Shown here in pieces: positions 10,083 through 19,627 of a stretch of 64,000 bases of DNA. Made by a program: the position numbers and the translations under genes. Below the pieces are notes generated by a model. It worked only from the letters and a program-made list of their open reading frames with translations, was not told where the DNA came from and made no database searches. The stretch comes from Polynucleobacter sp. MWH-Jannik1A5. GTDB taxonomy: Bacteria; Pseudomonadota; Gammaproteobacteria; Burkholderiales; Burkholderiaceae. Numbering within the stretch: the first letter of the stretch is position 1; every line of letters starts with the position of its first letter. Where the stretch lies: assembly GCF_018881795.1 (NCBI RefSeq), contig NZ_JACVPQ010000001.1, forward strand, positions 697,376 to 761,375, read 5' to 3'.

Positions 10083-10544
10083 ATGAATGCCCTGACCCAT
10101 CTTTTTACTCCCGACTGCATTGCATTAGATGTTCCCGCTAAAAGCAGGGCTGATGCATTTGCAGCCGCTGGAGATCTATTTGCCAAGCAAACAGGTATCG
10201 ATGCAAATTCTGTAGTCGAATTCCTTAATGCCCGTGAAGCTTTAGGCTCTACCGCCTTAGGAGCTGGTGTAGCCATTCCTCACGGACGAGTTAAAGGACT
10301 GAAGCAGCCGAGCGCTGCATTCATGCGACTACAAAACCCAATTGAGTTTGCAGCCCCAGATGGCGAGGCAGTATCAATCTTGATTTTTTTATTAGTGCCT
10401 GAAAAAGCCACACAACAACATTTAGAAATCCTGTCCTCAATTGCTCAGCTGCTATCTGATGCGGATGCACGCCAGACATTGCTTTCATCTACAGACTCCT
10501 CAACAGTTTGTGACCTTCTCCAGCGCTGGGGCGGGGCAAAATGA
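10083..10544 (+). CDS. ptsN: PTS nitrogen-regulatory EIIA component
   Basis: EIIA-Ntr, the output protein of the PTS-Ntr phosphorelay; it has no sugar transport role and in other bacteria modulates potassium uptake and stress responses by direct binding. The phospho-accepting His67 lies in GVAIPHGRV, within a 153-residue PTS_EIIA type-2 domain. It is followed by hprK with an ATGA overlap. HPr and EI for this chain are encoded at 41900-43926. Confidence 0.96.
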   Translation: MNALTHLFTPDCIALDVPAKSRADAFAAAGDLFAKQTGIDANSVVEFLNAREALGSTALGAGVAIPHGRVKGLKQPSAAFMRLQNPIEFAAPDGEAVSILIFLLVPEKATQQHLEILSSIAQLLSDADARQTLLSSTDSSTVCDLLQRWGGAK

Positions 10545-11527
10545 CTCAGCCATTACTCCTAGACGGCGTAACCGCTCAGCAGATTTTTGATGACAATGTT
10601 TCGGATTTAAAACTATCTTGGATTGGCGGTCTCGAAGGTGCTGATCGTACTTTTCCACCGGAGGCCGTAAAGGCCGCTGCTGCGAGTTCAGACTTGGTAG
10701 GCCATTTAAACCTAATTCACCCAAGCCGTATTCAAATCTTTGGGGAACAGGAAGTCGACTATCACGCTGTCCTGGAGCCAAAACAAAGACAAGATCAAAT
10801 TGCGAGCTTAATTTCTAAGACACCACCTTGTGTCATCGTAGCTGATGGCAAGAGTGCAGATCCTGACTTGCAACTGTTCTGCCAGCGCTCCTCAACACCT
10901 TTGTTTACTACTGCAATTTCAGCAGCCGAGGTGATTGATCATTTGCGCACTTACTTAACCAAAATTGGTGCGCCTCAAATTACGATGCATGGTGTCTTTA
11001 TGGACATCTTGGGTCTGGGCGTCCTCCTCACTGGTGAATCCGGTCTTGGCAAGAGTGAATTGGGTCTTGAGTTGATCTCACGTGGCCATGGCCTGGTTGC
11101 AGATGATGCAGTGGACTTTGCGCGGCTTGGACCTGATTACATTGAGGGTCGCTGCCCTGTTATCTTGCGTAACTTACTCGAAGTTCGTGGATTGGGCTTA
11201 TTGGATATCCGTACAATTTTCGGCGAAACGGCTGTTCGTCGCAAATTAAAATTACGCTTGATTGTTCAGCTAGTTCGCAGAACCGATGGCGAATTCGAAC
11301 GCCTACCTCTTGAAGCTCAACATATTGATGTATTGGGTATTCCAATCCGCACCGTCAAAATTCAAGTTGCAGCTGGCCGCAACTTAGCCGTACTCGTTGA
11401 AGCTGCTGTGCGTAATACGATTTTGCAATTGCGTGGCATTGACACCTTAAAAGAATTTATTGAGCGCCAACGCCTGCAGATGAATGCTGAGGCAGACTCC
11501 ATTAAGTCACAGGGCCGCTTACTTTAA
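10541..11527 (+). CDS. hprK: HPr kinase/phosphorylase
   Basis: Bifunctional enzyme that phosphorylates or dephosphorylates HPr at Ser46. The 328-residue protein has an N-terminal MurF-like domain and a C-terminal kinase domain with the extended signature from His150 ([19 protein letters not shown]) through P-loop GESGLGKS (165-172), then the catalytic VADDAV and the C-terminal loop. The HPr in this window (43657-43926) does carry Ser46, so its substrate is present. Such genes are frequent in beta- and alphaproteobacteria next to ptsN. Overlaps ptsN by four bases and is three bases before rapZ. Confidence 0.97.
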   Translation: MTQPLLLDGVTAQQIFDDNVSDLKLSWIGGLEGADRTFPPEAVKAAAASSDLVGHLNLIHPSRIQIFGEQEVDYHAVLEPKQRQDQIASLISKTPPCVIVADGKSADPDLQLFCQRSSTPLFTTAISAAEVIDHLRTYLTKIGAPQITMHGVFMDILGLGVLLTGESGLGKSELGLELISRGHGLVADDAVDFARLGPDYIEGRCPVILRNLLEVRGLGLLDIRTIFGETAVRRKLKLRLIVQLVRRTDGEFERLPLEAQHIDVLGIPIRTVKIQVAAGRNLAVLVEAAVRNTILQLRGIDTLKEFIERQRLQMNAEADSIKSQGRLL

Positions 11528-11530
11528 GTT

Positions 11531-12421
11531 ATGCAAATTAATCTGATTACCGGAATCTCAGGCTCAGGTAAATCAGTAGCCCTGAGGGCTTTTGAAGATG
11601 CAGGCTATGACTGCGTAGACAACCTTCCTGTTTCTCTTTTAGAAAATCTCATCACCACTCTAGAAAAAGAGCAGTGCGAACGAGTTGCAGTTGCGATAGA
11701 TGCGCGTCGCGGACAATCTATTGCTGACCTGCCATCCACCCTTGAGAATTTACGCAAAAACCATCAGGTCCGAGTTGTTTTTCTAAATGCAGACACCAAT
11801 ACTTTGGTTCAGCGCTTTTCAGAAACACGTCGTCGCCACCCCTTATCTACCAATGCCAATCAGTCCCAATCTGCAACGCTCATTGAGGCCATTGATAAAG
11901 AGCGTAATCTGCTAGAGCCCTTACGCGCCCAGGCCCATAGTATTGATACCAGCAACATTCCTGCTCATGCGCTGCGCTCCTGGATTCAGGACCTACTCAA
12001 AGACAAGCCCGTCGGACTTACTGTCGTGTTTGAATCATTTGGATTTAAAAAAGGTGTCCCTAGCGAGGCAGATCTCGTTTTTGATGTGCGCTGTCTACCA
12101 AACCCTCACTATGACAAAGTTCTAAGGCCACTGACCGGCAATGACAAACCTGTAAAAGAATTCTTAGAGAAAATTCCAGAGGTAGTAAACATGGAAGCGG
12201 ACATCACACAATTCATTCACCGCTGGCTACCTCATTACATTGCTGACGGACGTAGTTATTTAACGGTGGCCATTGGCTGTACTGGGGGTCAACATCGCTC
12301 GGTCTATTTGGTCAACCGCTTAAGTGAGCACTTTAGAGATCAAAAAGACTTTAGTAACTTGCAGCTTAATTTTTTAGATCGCCACCGCGAACTAGACTCA
12401 ATTCCTGCAGCAAAACCTTAA
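11531..12421 (+). CDS. rapZ: RNase adapter protein RapZ (YvcJ family P-loop protein)
   Basis: In enterobacteria RapZ binds GlmZ/GlmY small RNAs and directs RNase E to control amino-sugar synthesis; in a betaproteobacterium the RNA partner is unknown. The protein (296 residues) has P-loop GISGSGKS (8-15), the family segment ESFGFKKGVPSEADLVFDVRCLPNP, and the C-terminal RNA-binding core with IGCTGGQHRSV. Its 3' end overlaps the 3' end of the opposite-strand mutY gene by 56 bases. Confidence 0.95.
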   Translation: MQINLITGISGSGKSVALRAFEDAGYDCVDNLPVSLLENLITTLEKEQCERVAVAIDARRGQSIADLPSTLENLRKNHQVRVVFLNADTNTLVQRFSETRRRHPLSTNANQSQSATLIEAIDKERNLLEPLRAQAHSIDTSNIPAHALRSWIQDLLKDKPVGLTVVFESFGFKKGVPSEADLVFDVRCLPNPHYDKVLRPLTGNDKPVKEFLEKIPEVVNMEADITQFIHRWLPHYIADGRSYLTVAIGCTGGQHRSVYLVNRLSEHFRDQKDFSNLQLNFLDRHRELDSIPAAKP

Positions 12422-13511
12422 TCGGCTGCGGTAGGCCATAGCGCCCTAACTGACTTAAGAGTACCCACTTTAGATCTGGATTTGCAAACGGCAATTCCTT
12501 TGAGCAGCTTGCTTGCCATATATGCATCCATAAACGCCTATGGGTAAAGACATGCTTTATCTCATCTAGCTTTACAAAAGATTTACAAGCCTTTGCAATG
12601 GTCGCAATGCTTTCTTGTGGCAATGCAGCTTTCAGTAAATCTTGTGGGCTTAAATTAGCGTCTTTGGCGCTCTGCACCTTCGCCATCCATGGTGACTCAG
12701 GCAAAGACCAGAGGCCGCCCCATATCGCTTTGCTGGGGCGCTTTTGCAACAAAACTGAATTGCCTGAACGTATCAACAACATATTGCAATCAAATTCAGG
12801 GGATTTCGTCTTCTTGGCTTTCTGAGGCAGTAAAAGTACCTGATCACTCAGATTAGCCTGACAGTCTTTTGCGAATGGGCATTTTTTTTCAGAGCCTAAA
12901 CAGACTGGTTTGCGCGATGTGCACCAAGTAGCTCCGAAGTCCATTAAAGCCTGCGTATACACCGGCATATCAGCAGGCTTTAATGGTAGCAAGTCTGCAG
13001 ACAGCTTCCAAAGTCGATCATTTACTAACTTATCTTGAATAGCTCCATCCACCGCAAATAAGCGCGCCAGGATGCGTTTGACATTTGCATCTAAAATCGG
13101 CGCGCGCTCATGAAAAGCAAAAGCTGCGATCGCACCAGCTGTAGAGCGTCCAATTCCTTTTAATTGCTCAAGCAAAACGGGATCACTGGGAAACTTGCCC
13201 CCAAATTCAGCCATGACTTGCTGCGCACATGAATGCAAATTTCTAGCGCGAGAGTAATAACCTAAACCAGCCCATTCTGCTAAAACTTCATCAATATCTG
13301 CAGCAGCTAATTTTTTAACCGTTGGAAAGTGCTTCATAAAACGTGGGTAGCGCTCAAGTACTGTAGCAACCTGAGTTTGTTGCAACATAATTTCTGAGAC
13401 CCAAACTGCATATGGGTCTCGATTGCCTTGCCAGGGCAAGCCCGAACGTCCACTGACCCCATGCCAAGCAATTAACTTGGGAGCAAAGGTATTGATCAGC
13501 GTTTTTGACAT
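12366..13511 (-). CDS. mutY: A/G-specific adenine glycosylase
   Basis: Removes adenine mispaired with 8-oxoguanine. Start at ATG 13511 (381 residues) is preferred to a TTG at 13520. Catalytic Glu is in WVSEIMLQQTQV (residue 40), the helix-hairpin-helix in LKGIGRSTAGAIAAFAF, and catalytic Asp141 in PILDANVKR; a NUDIX-like C-terminal domain follows. The four iron-sulfur cysteines are at 197, 204, 211 and 217, a C-x6-C-x6-C-x5-C spacing instead of the usual C-x6-C-x2-C-x5-C. It overlaps mutM by 16 bases and the end of rapZ by 56 bases. Confidence 0.95.
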   Translation of the reverse strand: MSKTLINTFAPKLIAWHGVSGRSGLPWQGNRDPYAVWVSEIMLQQTQVATVLERYPRFMKHFPTVKKLAAADIDEVLAEWAGLGYYSRARNLHSCAQQVMAEFGGKFPSDPVLLEQLKGIGRSTAGAIAAFAFHERAPILDANVKRILARLFAVDGAIQDKLVNDRLWKLSADLLPLKPADMPVYTQALMDFGATWCTSRKPVCLGSEKKCPFAKDCQANLSDQVLLLPQKAKKTKSPEFDCNMLLIRSGNSVLLQKRPSKAIWGGLWSLPESPWMAKVQSAKDANLSPQDLLKAALPQESIATIAKACKSFVKLDEIKHVFTHRRLWMHIWQASCSKELPFANPDLKWVLLSQLGRYGLPQPIKVLLQELSLVRGGDLKN

Positions 13512-14332
13512 TGAGAGCAAAAATAGGTTGAGCGCTGGCCCTGCACTATCTGACTAATGGGTGTTTTGCATACCTTGCATGGCAATCCTTTGCGATCATA
13601 GACTTTGGTTTGCACCATGAAATGTCCGGGGTCACCATCACTATTGACAAAATCTTTCAATGAGCTGCCGCCTGCATCAATGGCTTTTTTCAGTATTAAT
13701 CTGACGGCCTTTGCAAGACGAGAGCATTGTGGTCTAGTCAGCTTGCCTGCTGCCTTAGTAGGATGTATGCCGGCCTCAAATAAACTTTCAGAGCAATAAA
13801 TATTGCCAACTCCAACAACAGCTTGCCCCGCCAAAAGAAATTGTTTGACTGCAACGCTACGCTTACGCGATGCTTTATACAAAATCTCCGCACCCAATTC
13901 ACCTGAAAACTCTTCAGAAAATGGCTCAACGCCCAGCTTTAGCAAAAGAGTAAATTTTTCAATGGGGCCTTTAGTTTTTGGGTGCCATAAAACAGCCCCA
14001 AATTTTCGGGGATCATGCAAACGCAAGCTCAACTTACCAAACTCCAGTGTTACGCGATCATGCGTCTTCAAAGATTCTGAACTTGGCAACACTCTCAAGG
14101 TTCCCGTCATACCTAAATGAATCAGTAAGTAACCTGTATCCATTTCTAATAAAAGATACTTGCCGCGCCGCTCTATTTTGCCGATCTTTTGCCCAGGCAA
14201 GGTTTTGGCTAGATTGGAAGGCACGGGCCAACGCAAGCGCCCATCAATAATTTTGACGGCGGTGACTTTGCGACCCTCAAGGTGGGGCGCGATTCCTAAT
14301 CGGGTAACTTCTACTTCTGGAAGTTCTGGCAT
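13496..14332 (-). CDS. mutM: Formamidopyrimidine-DNA glycosylase (Fpg)
   Basis: Excises 8-oxoguanine and formamidopyrimidines. The 278-residue protein begins MPELPEVE, giving the catalytic Pro2 and Glu3, has the conserved lysine in RRGKYLL (near 58), the H2TH region around GVGNIYCSESLFEAGIHP, and a C-terminal zinc finger CKVC...CSQC that includes the QGQRST arginine. It precedes mutY in the same direction, so both halves of the oxidised-guanine defence are cotranscribed. Confidence 0.97.
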   Translation of the reverse strand: MPELPEVEVTRLGIAPHLEGRKVTAVKIIDGRLRWPVPSNLAKTLPGQKIGKIERRGKYLLLEMDTGYLLIHLGMTGTLRVLPSSESLKTHDRVTLEFGKLSLRLHDPRKFGAVLWHPKTKGPIEKFTLLLKLGVEPFSEEFSGELGAEILYKASRKRSVAVKQFLLAGQAVVGVGNIYCSESLFEAGIHPTKAAGKLTRPQCSRLAKAVRLILKKAIDAGGSSLKDFVNSDGDPGHFMVQTKVYDRKGLPCKVCKTPISQIVQGQRSTYFCSQCQKR

Positions 14333-14367
14333 AAATGGATTGTAGATTCGCGGATTAGAATGTGCTT

Positions 14368-15855
14368 ATGAGTAAATTTGCACTAAGACCTCTATTAAAG
14401 GGTTTATTCCTGGCAGCCTTGACTGGCGGAGTCGTTTCACACGTCTACGCACAGCCGCAGCCAAATGGATTGCAAACGGGCGAAGCGATCTTTGAGGTAC
14501 TAGCCTCCGAAATCGCCCTTCAGCGGGGCGAGGCTGGCTTGGCTTACAACACCTATCTAGAGATGGCGCGTCAATATAAAGACCCAAGGCTGGCTCAAAG
14601 AGCAATGGAAATAGCCATTGCGGGTGGATCTCCAGATTTAGCTATGCAGGCAGCTAAGACCTGGGATGAGCTATCTCCAGCCTCAGAAACAAAACCCAAA
14701 GAAGTATTGGTGACTCTGCTGATCCTCAGTAATCGTTGGTCAGATGCTGTCAAGCCAGCGATTGCTTTGCTACGCCAACAAACTCCTGCTCAACAAGAAA
14801 ATACTCTCTTGCAGTTACAGGCATTGCTTGCTAAAGCAAAAGATGAATCTGAAGCGCTACGCGCCTTTTATGAAATTGCCTCAACCGTCAAAATAGCCCC
14901 CAAAGATCCAGGCTTGCTGTACACCTACGCTATGTCTGCCGAGAAAGTGGGACGCATTGATGTAATGGAAAAAACCTTGCGCGATATTCTGCGCAAAAAT
15001 CCAAATGATGCGAATACATTAAACGCTCTTGGATATTCTTTGGCAGATCGGAACGAGAAGCTACCGGAAGCATTTGCACTCATCAGCAAAGCACACCAAC
15101 TGTCTCCGAAAGACAGTTTTATTTTAGATAGTCTAGGTTGGGTGAATTTTCGACTTGGGAAAAACACACTTGCATTAGAGCAACTACAGCAAGCATTTGC
15201 TATGAAACCAGAGGCGGATATTGCGGCTCATGTGGGTGAAGTGCTGTGGGTCATGAATCGTCATACTGAAGCAGAAGAGATGTGGCGACAAGGTCAAAAA
15301 TTAGATGCCAATAATCCAACCCTGAAAGAAACCTTAAAACGTTTTAAACCTGATTGGGCAAGGGATGATCAAGCTGCTAAGGGTTCATGGGACGGGCGCT
15401 TCGCCGTCAAAGTAATAGGCTTAACAGAAGCTCAAAATCAAGGTGGTTCTGGTGGTTTTACCTTAACCCAAGACGCACTAATAGATACCTTAGAGATACG
15501 CAATCCCATGGGTGGATCTATTGCAAAAATAATCATCAGGCCAGGTGAAGCAATCTTGGAGAGTGATGGCAAGTTAGTAACAGCAGTAGATGCAGATACC
15601 TTGGTGCAAAACACACTGGGACTGCCACTCCCAGCACGGGGGCTGTCAAACTGGTTAAGAGGTGAGGTGCGCGCTGGAAGTGAAGCCAGTGTTGATAGAA
15701 ACTCCAAAGGGCAGGTAAATAAAATTAGTCAAGATGGCTGGGACTTGGTCTACACGTGGAGTAATACCAATCGTTTGGAAAAACTCACTATGACACGCAG
15801 CTCAAATATTGGTTCTATTGATATTCGTCTTGTTTTTGACCGCCCGAATGATTAA
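14368..15855 (+). CDS. TPR protein fused to a LolB-like outer-membrane lipoprotein receptor domain
   Basis: A 495-residue exported protein with an N-terminal signal peptide (hydrophobic residues about 12-28, cleavage near VYA-QPQ). Residues about 40-330 are tetratricopeptide-like helical repeats (for example DANTLNALGYSLADR and DSFILDSLGWVNFRLGKNT). From about residue 341 (GSWDGRFAVKV) the chain matches LolB: GGFTLTQD, EIRNPMGGSIAKI, LGLPLPARGLSNWLRG, DGWDLVYTW and a final IDIRLVFDRP. In related genera TPR and lolB are two adjacent genes. There is no cysteine anywhere, so no lipid anchor is possible. ATG 14368 is used; a GTG at 14362 is an alternative. ispE follows after 11 bases, as it follows lolB elsewhere. 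Confidence 0.88.
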   Translation: MSKFALRPLLKGLFLAALTGGVVSHVYAQPQPNGLQTGEAIFEVLASEIALQRGEAGLAYNTYLEMARQYKDPRLAQRAMEIAIAGGSPDLAMQAAKTWDELSPASETKPKEVLVTLLILSNRWSDAVKPAIALLRQQTPAQQENTLLQLQALLAKAKDESEALRAFYEIASTVKIAPKDPGLLYTYAMSAEKVGRIDVMEKTLRDILRKNPNDANTLNALGYSLADRNEKLPEAFALISKAHQLSPKDSFILDSLGWVNFRLGKNTLALEQLQQAFAMKPEADIAAHVGEVLWVMNRHTEAEEMWRQGQKLDANNPTLKETLKRFKPDWARDDQAAKGSWDGRFAVKVIGLTEAQNQGGSGGFTLTQDALIDTLEIRNPMGGSIAKIIIRPGEAILESDGKLVTAVDADTLVQNTLGLPLPARGLSNWLRGEVRAGSEASVDRNSKGQVNKISQDGWDLVYTWSNTNRLEKLTMTRSSNIGSIDIRLVFDRPND

Positions 15856-15866
15856 GTCGAACAATC

Positions 15867-16745
15867 ATGGCGAACCTTGATTCCTTATCCCTTCATTCAC
15901 CGGCTAAGCTCAATCTTTTTTTGCACATCGTTGGACGCAGAGCAGACGGTTATCACTTGCTGCAATCCGTCTTTCAGCTGATTGATTGGTGTGACACGCT
16001 GCACTTAAAAAGTATCTCTGAAAATACTGTGCACCGAATAAATCCGATTCCCGGGGTTCCACCTGAACAAGATTTAGTAGTGCGCGCCGCAAACTTGCTG
16101 AAAGATTTTTGTAAGTTTGAAGGTGGAGTAGAGATTGATCTACAAAAAGAAATTCCTATGGGTGCAGGCATGGGAGGCGGCTCCTCCGATGCGGCAAGTA
16201 CATTGATTGGGCTGAATGCTTTATGGAATCTCAACCTATCAAAGGAAATACTTTGCTCCTTAGGCTTAAAGCTAGGAGCGGATGTCCCATTCTTTATTTT
16301 TGGCAAAAATGCCTTTGTTGAAGGTGTTGGGGAGAAAATTCAAGAAATTTCCCTTGAAACCCCTCATTTTTTGGTCGTCTTCCCCAGTCAGGCAATTGCA
16401 ACCGCTAGCATTTTTCAAGACCCGGAATTGACCCGAGATCATGCTCAGATTACAATTGATGGCTTTCTTGCATCGCCATTGTTGTACCAATCGAACGATT
16501 GCCAGGCGGTAGCGATGCGGATTTGCCCAGAAGTGAAGCAAGCTTTGGATTGGATTACCCAGGCAGTACCGGGCTCACAGCCCCGAATGTCTGGTTCTGG
16601 TAGTAGCGTTTTTACAGTTTTAGACTCTAGAACTGACACCGCAAAACTAGAAAATCTTCTTCAAAATCTTCCTAAAGGGTGGGTAGGTCGGGTTGTTCGG
16701 GGGCTAAATAAAAATCCCGCTTACAATTTGATTTCTTCAGATTGA
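15867..16745 (+). CDS. ispE: 4-diphosphocytidyl-2-C-methyl-D-erythritol kinase
   Basis: GHMP-family kinase of the MEP isoprenoid pathway. The 292-residue protein begins with the family's SPAKLNLFLHIVGRRADGYH, has the ATP loop PMGAGMGGGSSDAAS near residue 94, and the C-terminal motif MSGSGSSVF near 245. It stands between the LolB domain gene and tRNA-Gln, as in other Burkholderiales. Confidence 0.97.
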   Translation: MANLDSLSLHSPAKLNLFLHIVGRRADGYHLLQSVFQLIDWCDTLHLKSISENTVHRINPIPGVPPEQDLVVRAANLLKDFCKFEGGVEIDLQKEIPMGAGMGGGSSDAASTLIGLNALWNLNLSKEILCSLGLKLGADVPFFIFGKNAFVEGVGEKIQEISLETPHFLVVFPSQAIATASIFQDPELTRDHAQITIDGFLASPLLYQSNDCQAVAMRICPEVKQALDWITQAVPGSQPRMSGSGSSVFTVLDSRTDTAKLENLLQNLPKGWVGRVVRGLNKNPAYNLISSD

Positions 16746-16750
16746 CCTGT

Positions 16751-16827
16751 AGGGGAATCGCCAAGCTGGTTAAGGCACTGGATTTTGATTCCAGCATGCG
16801 AAGGTTCGAATCCTTCTTCCCCTGCCA
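16751..16827 (+). tRNA. tRNA-Gln (anticodon TTG)
   Basis: A full cloverleaf can be folded: acceptor stem AGGGGAA (16751-16757) with TTCCCCT (16817-16823), anticodon stem CTGGA/TCCAG around the loop TTTTGAT with anticodon TTG, T arm GAAGG-TTCGAAT-CCTTC, and discriminator G. The CCA end (16825-16827) is encoded. It sits between ispE and prs, its usual place in this order. The weak A-U first pair fits the glutaminyl synthetase preference for a weak 1-72 pair. Confidence 0.97.
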
Positions 16828-16881
16828 AATACTGTAGAAACGACAAAGAAAACCTTTTGACCCCACAAAACCCTTAAGACT

Positions 16882-17847
16882 ATGTCCTCCATAAACGCAG
16901 ATTTATTGACTCTTTTCACAGGCAACGCAAATCCCGTTTTGGCTGAGGCTGTAGCCAAAGAACTCAAGCTCCCAATGGGAAAAGCCTTTGTAGGCCGCTT
17001 CTCAGATGGTGAGATTCAAGTAGAAATTCAAGAAAACGTTCGCGGCAAAAATGTCGTAGTGATCCAATCAACCTGTGCGCCTACAAACGACAGCTTGATG
17101 GAACTCATGATCATGATTGATGCCCTAAAACGAGCATCTGCCAGTCGCATAACCGCAGTGATTCCTTACTTCGGTTATGCCCGTCAAGACCGTCGCCCAC
17201 GCTCTGCCCGCGTCGCCATCTCTGCTCGTATTGTGGCCAACATGCTTCAGTCCGTTGCTGGCATTGAGCGCGTTTTAACCATGGACCTCCATGCTGACCA
17301 GATTCAGGGCTTTTTTGATATCCCCGTCGATAACATTTATGCCTCCCCAGTCCTTTTGGCAGACCTGGAAGCCCAGAAGACTAAAAAAGATCTCATCATT
17401 GTGTCTCCCGACATTGGTGGTGTAGTTCGTGCCCGCGCAATGGCCAAACAATTAGGTACAGATTTGGCGATTATTGATAAACGCCGCCCTAAAGCCAACG
17501 TATCCGAAGTGATGCACCTCATTGGCGAAGTAGAAGGCCGCCACTGCGTCATCATGGATGACATCATCGATACCGGCGGAACCCTCTGTAAAGCCGCTGA
17601 GGCGCTAAAAGAGCGTGGTGCTAAGGGCGTTACCGCCTACTGTACTCATGCCGTGCTCTCAGGCGGTGCTGTGGCCCGTATTGCTGCATCTGAACTAGAT
17701 GAGTTGGTCGTTACTGACACCATTCCGCTGACCCCAGAGGCAATGAAAGTAGCAAAAATTCGTCAATTGAGCGTTGCTCCGATCCTCGCTGAAACCCTTT
17801 CCCGCATTAGCAAAGGTGATTCAGTGATGTCCATGTTTGCCGAATAA
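16882..17847 (+). CDS. prs: Ribose-phosphate pyrophosphokinase
   Basis: Makes PRPP from ribose 5-phosphate and ATP for nucleotide, histidine and NAD synthesis. The 321-residue protein has the N-terminal [17 protein letters not shown], the flexible catalytic loop [17 protein letters not shown], and the PRPP-binding motif [18 protein letters not shown]. Length matches class I enzymes (315 in E. coli). A hairpin at 17848-17880 directly after the stop may end the transcript. Confidence 0.98.
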   Translation: MSSINADLLTLFTGNANPVLAEAVAKELKLPMGKAFVGRFSDGEIQVEIQENVRGKNVVVIQSTCAPTNDSLMELMIMIDALKRASASRITAVIPYFGYARQDRRPRSARVAISARIVANMLQSVAGIERVLTMDLHADQIQGFFDIPVDNIYASPVLLADLEAQKTKKDLIIVSPDIGGVVRARAMAKQLGTDLAIIDKRRPKANVSEVMHLIGEVEGRHCVIMDDIIDTGGTLCKAAEALKERGAKGVTAYCTHAVLSGGAVARIAASELDELVVTDTIPLTPEAMKVAKIRQLSVAPILAETLSRISKGDSVMSMFAE

Positions 17848-17880
17848 GCCAAAAAACGCTGTTTTACCCCGTTTTTTGGC
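17848..17880 (+). terminator. Hairpin after prs
   Basis: GCCAAAAAACG (17848-17858) is an exact inverted repeat of CGTTTTTTGGC (17870-17880) around an 11-base loop, beginning right after the prs stop codon. The stem is AT-rich and followed by only a short T tract, so it may be a leaky terminator or a 3' processing structure. Confidence 0.55.
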
Positions 17881-17921
17881 AGTTTTGAGCCTTTTGTAGG
17901 CAAAAACATCCTTTCCCACGA

Positions 17922-17927
17922 TATAAT
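17922..17927 (+). promoter_or_regulatory. Possible -10 box of rplY
   Basis: An exact TATAAT lies 57 bases before the rplY start codon, downstream of the prs hairpin. No good -35 hexamer stands at 16-18 bases upstream, so the call rests on the -10 match and location alone. Confidence 0.4.
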
Positions 17928-17983
17928 CTAAGGCTTTTCTGTTTGGTCGCGAACGGAAATTAACCTTAACTAGGGAATTTAAT

Positions 17984-18628
17984 ATGAAAGTTGTAGCCTT
18001 TGAAAGAAGCGTACAGGGAACGGGTGCGAGCCGCCGTCTGCGCAATTCCGGAAAAACTCCGGGAATCGTTTACGGTAGTAAAGATCCAGCCTTGGTCATC
18101 GAGTTAGACCACAACGCGTTGTTCCATGCTCTCCGTAAAGAAGCATTTCACTCATCCATTTTGGATTTGGAAATTGGTGGCAAGACACAGAAAGTGTTGT
18201 TGCGCGATTACCAAATGCATCCATTTAAGCCATTGGTATTGCACATTGACTTCCAGCGCGTATCCGCGACTGAGAAAGTTCACATGCGCGTTCCATTGCA
18301 CTTCACAAACGCTGACACTTCAGCTGCCGTGAAATTGCAAGGTGCTGTTATCAGCCACATCCTTACTGAACTCGAAGTTTCTTGCTTACCAGCAGACTTG
18401 CCAGAGTTCATTGAAGTGGACTTGGCTAAGATTGAAGTTGGTCACGGCGTTCATGCTAAAGACATTCCATTACCAAAAGGCGTTACCCTGGTATTGCATG
18501 TTGAGCAAGAAAATCCAGTGCTTGCTAACGCACGTATCCCAGCAGTTAAAGCTGCTGAGCCTACCGATGCGCCTGCTGCACCAGCTGCTGCAGCTCCTGC
18601 TGCTGAAGCGCCAAAGGATAAAGCTTAA
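17984..18628 (+). CDS. rplY: 50S ribosomal protein L25/general stress protein Ctc
   Basis: 5S rRNA-binding ribosomal protein of the long Ctc type: an N-terminal L25 domain (about 1-95, with [20 protein letters not shown]) and a C-terminal TL5-type beta domain (about 100-185), then a low-complexity Ala/Pro/Glu tail. 214 residues compares with 94 in E. coli L25 and about 200 in betaproteobacterial Ctc. A ribosome site AGGGAA lies upstream of the ATG. It is followed by a strong terminator. Confidence 0.97.
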   Translation: MKVVAFERSVQGTGASRRLRNSGKTPGIVYGSKDPALVIELDHNALFHALRKEAFHSSILDLEIGGKTQKVLLRDYQMHPFKPLVLHIDFQRVSATEKVHMRVPLHFTNADTSAAVKLQGAVISHILTELEVSCLPADLPEFIEVDLAKIEVGHGVHAKDIPLPKGVTLVLHVEQENPVLANARIPAVKAAEPTDAPAAPAAAAPAAEAPKDKA

Positions 18629-18651
18629 TCACATAGCTCAATCGCTTTTAC

Positions 18652-18679
18652 AAGAAAGCCCGCGCAAGCGGGCTTTCTT
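18652..18679 (+). terminator. Rho-independent terminator after rplY
   Basis: A perfect 12-base stem, AAGAAAGCCCGC (18652-18663) with GCGGGCTTTCTT (18668-18679), closes a GCAA tetraloop, and a pyrimidine-rich CTTTCT follows. It lies 23 bases after the rplY stop and before pth. Confidence 0.9.
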
Positions 18680-18743
18680 CTTTCTATCACCCCGGTTTGC
18701 AATTCTTTTTGGCGAAATACTTTTATGTCTTTAAACTCTGTGC

Positions 18744-19334
18744 ATGACTAAATTAATTGTTGGCCTAGGAAACCCTGGAGATGAGCACGAAGAAGATCGG
18801 CATAATGCTGGCTTCTGGTTTGTCGACGCCCTAGCAAAACAATTAGGAGTTCGTTTCGAATCTGAGAAACGTTTTCATGGGAAAGTGGCAAAGGCAAAAT
18901 GGGAAGGCGAAGATCTCTTTCTGCTAAAGCCGAGCACGTATATGAATCTGAGTGGTCAAGCTGTTGGGGCGCTATGTCGCTTTCACAAAATTACCCCTGC
19001 AGATATTTTGGTAGTTCAAGATGAGCTTGATCTCAAGCCCGGAACTGCGCGCTTGAAGCTAGGCGGAGGCACTGGCGGACACAATGGTTTAAAAGATATT
19101 CAGGCACATTTAAGTACCCCAGATTATTGGCGCCTACGCTTGGGTATCGGCCACCCTAGAGATGTAGCGGGTGATGGTCGCCCTATGGATGTTGCTGATT
19201 ATGTATTGCGTAGACCGCAATTAGCCGAGCAGAAACTCATCGTTGCCAGCATCGAAAATGGCCTACAAATTTTGTCGCTATTTTTAAAAGGCGATGCCCA
19301 AAACGCCATGATGGAATTGCACTCTAAAGGCTAG
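18744..19334 (+). CDS. pth: Peptidyl-tRNA hydrolase
   Basis: Recycles tRNA from prematurely released peptidyl-tRNA. The 196-residue protein opens with KLIVGLGNPGDEHEEDRHNAGF, containing the catalytic His in RHNAGF, then KPSTYMNLSGQAV and the catalytic Asp in VQDELDL, and GGGTGGHNGLKDI. Length matches E. coli Pth (194). It is convergent with the ferredoxin gene that ends at 19344. Confidence 0.97.
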   Translation: MTKLIVGLGNPGDEHEEDRHNAGFWFVDALAKQLGVRFESEKRFHGKVAKAKWEGEDLFLLKPSTYMNLSGQAVGALCRFHKITPADILVVQDELDLKPGTARLKLGGGTGGHNGLKDIQAHLSTPDYWRLRLGIGHPRDVAGDGRPMDVADYVLRRPQLAEQKLIVASIENGLQILSLFLKGDAQNAMMELHSKG

Positions 19335-19343
19335 TCAGCAAAT

Positions 19344-19613
<270 letters not shown>

Positions 19614-19627
19614 TTACTCGTCGATCC

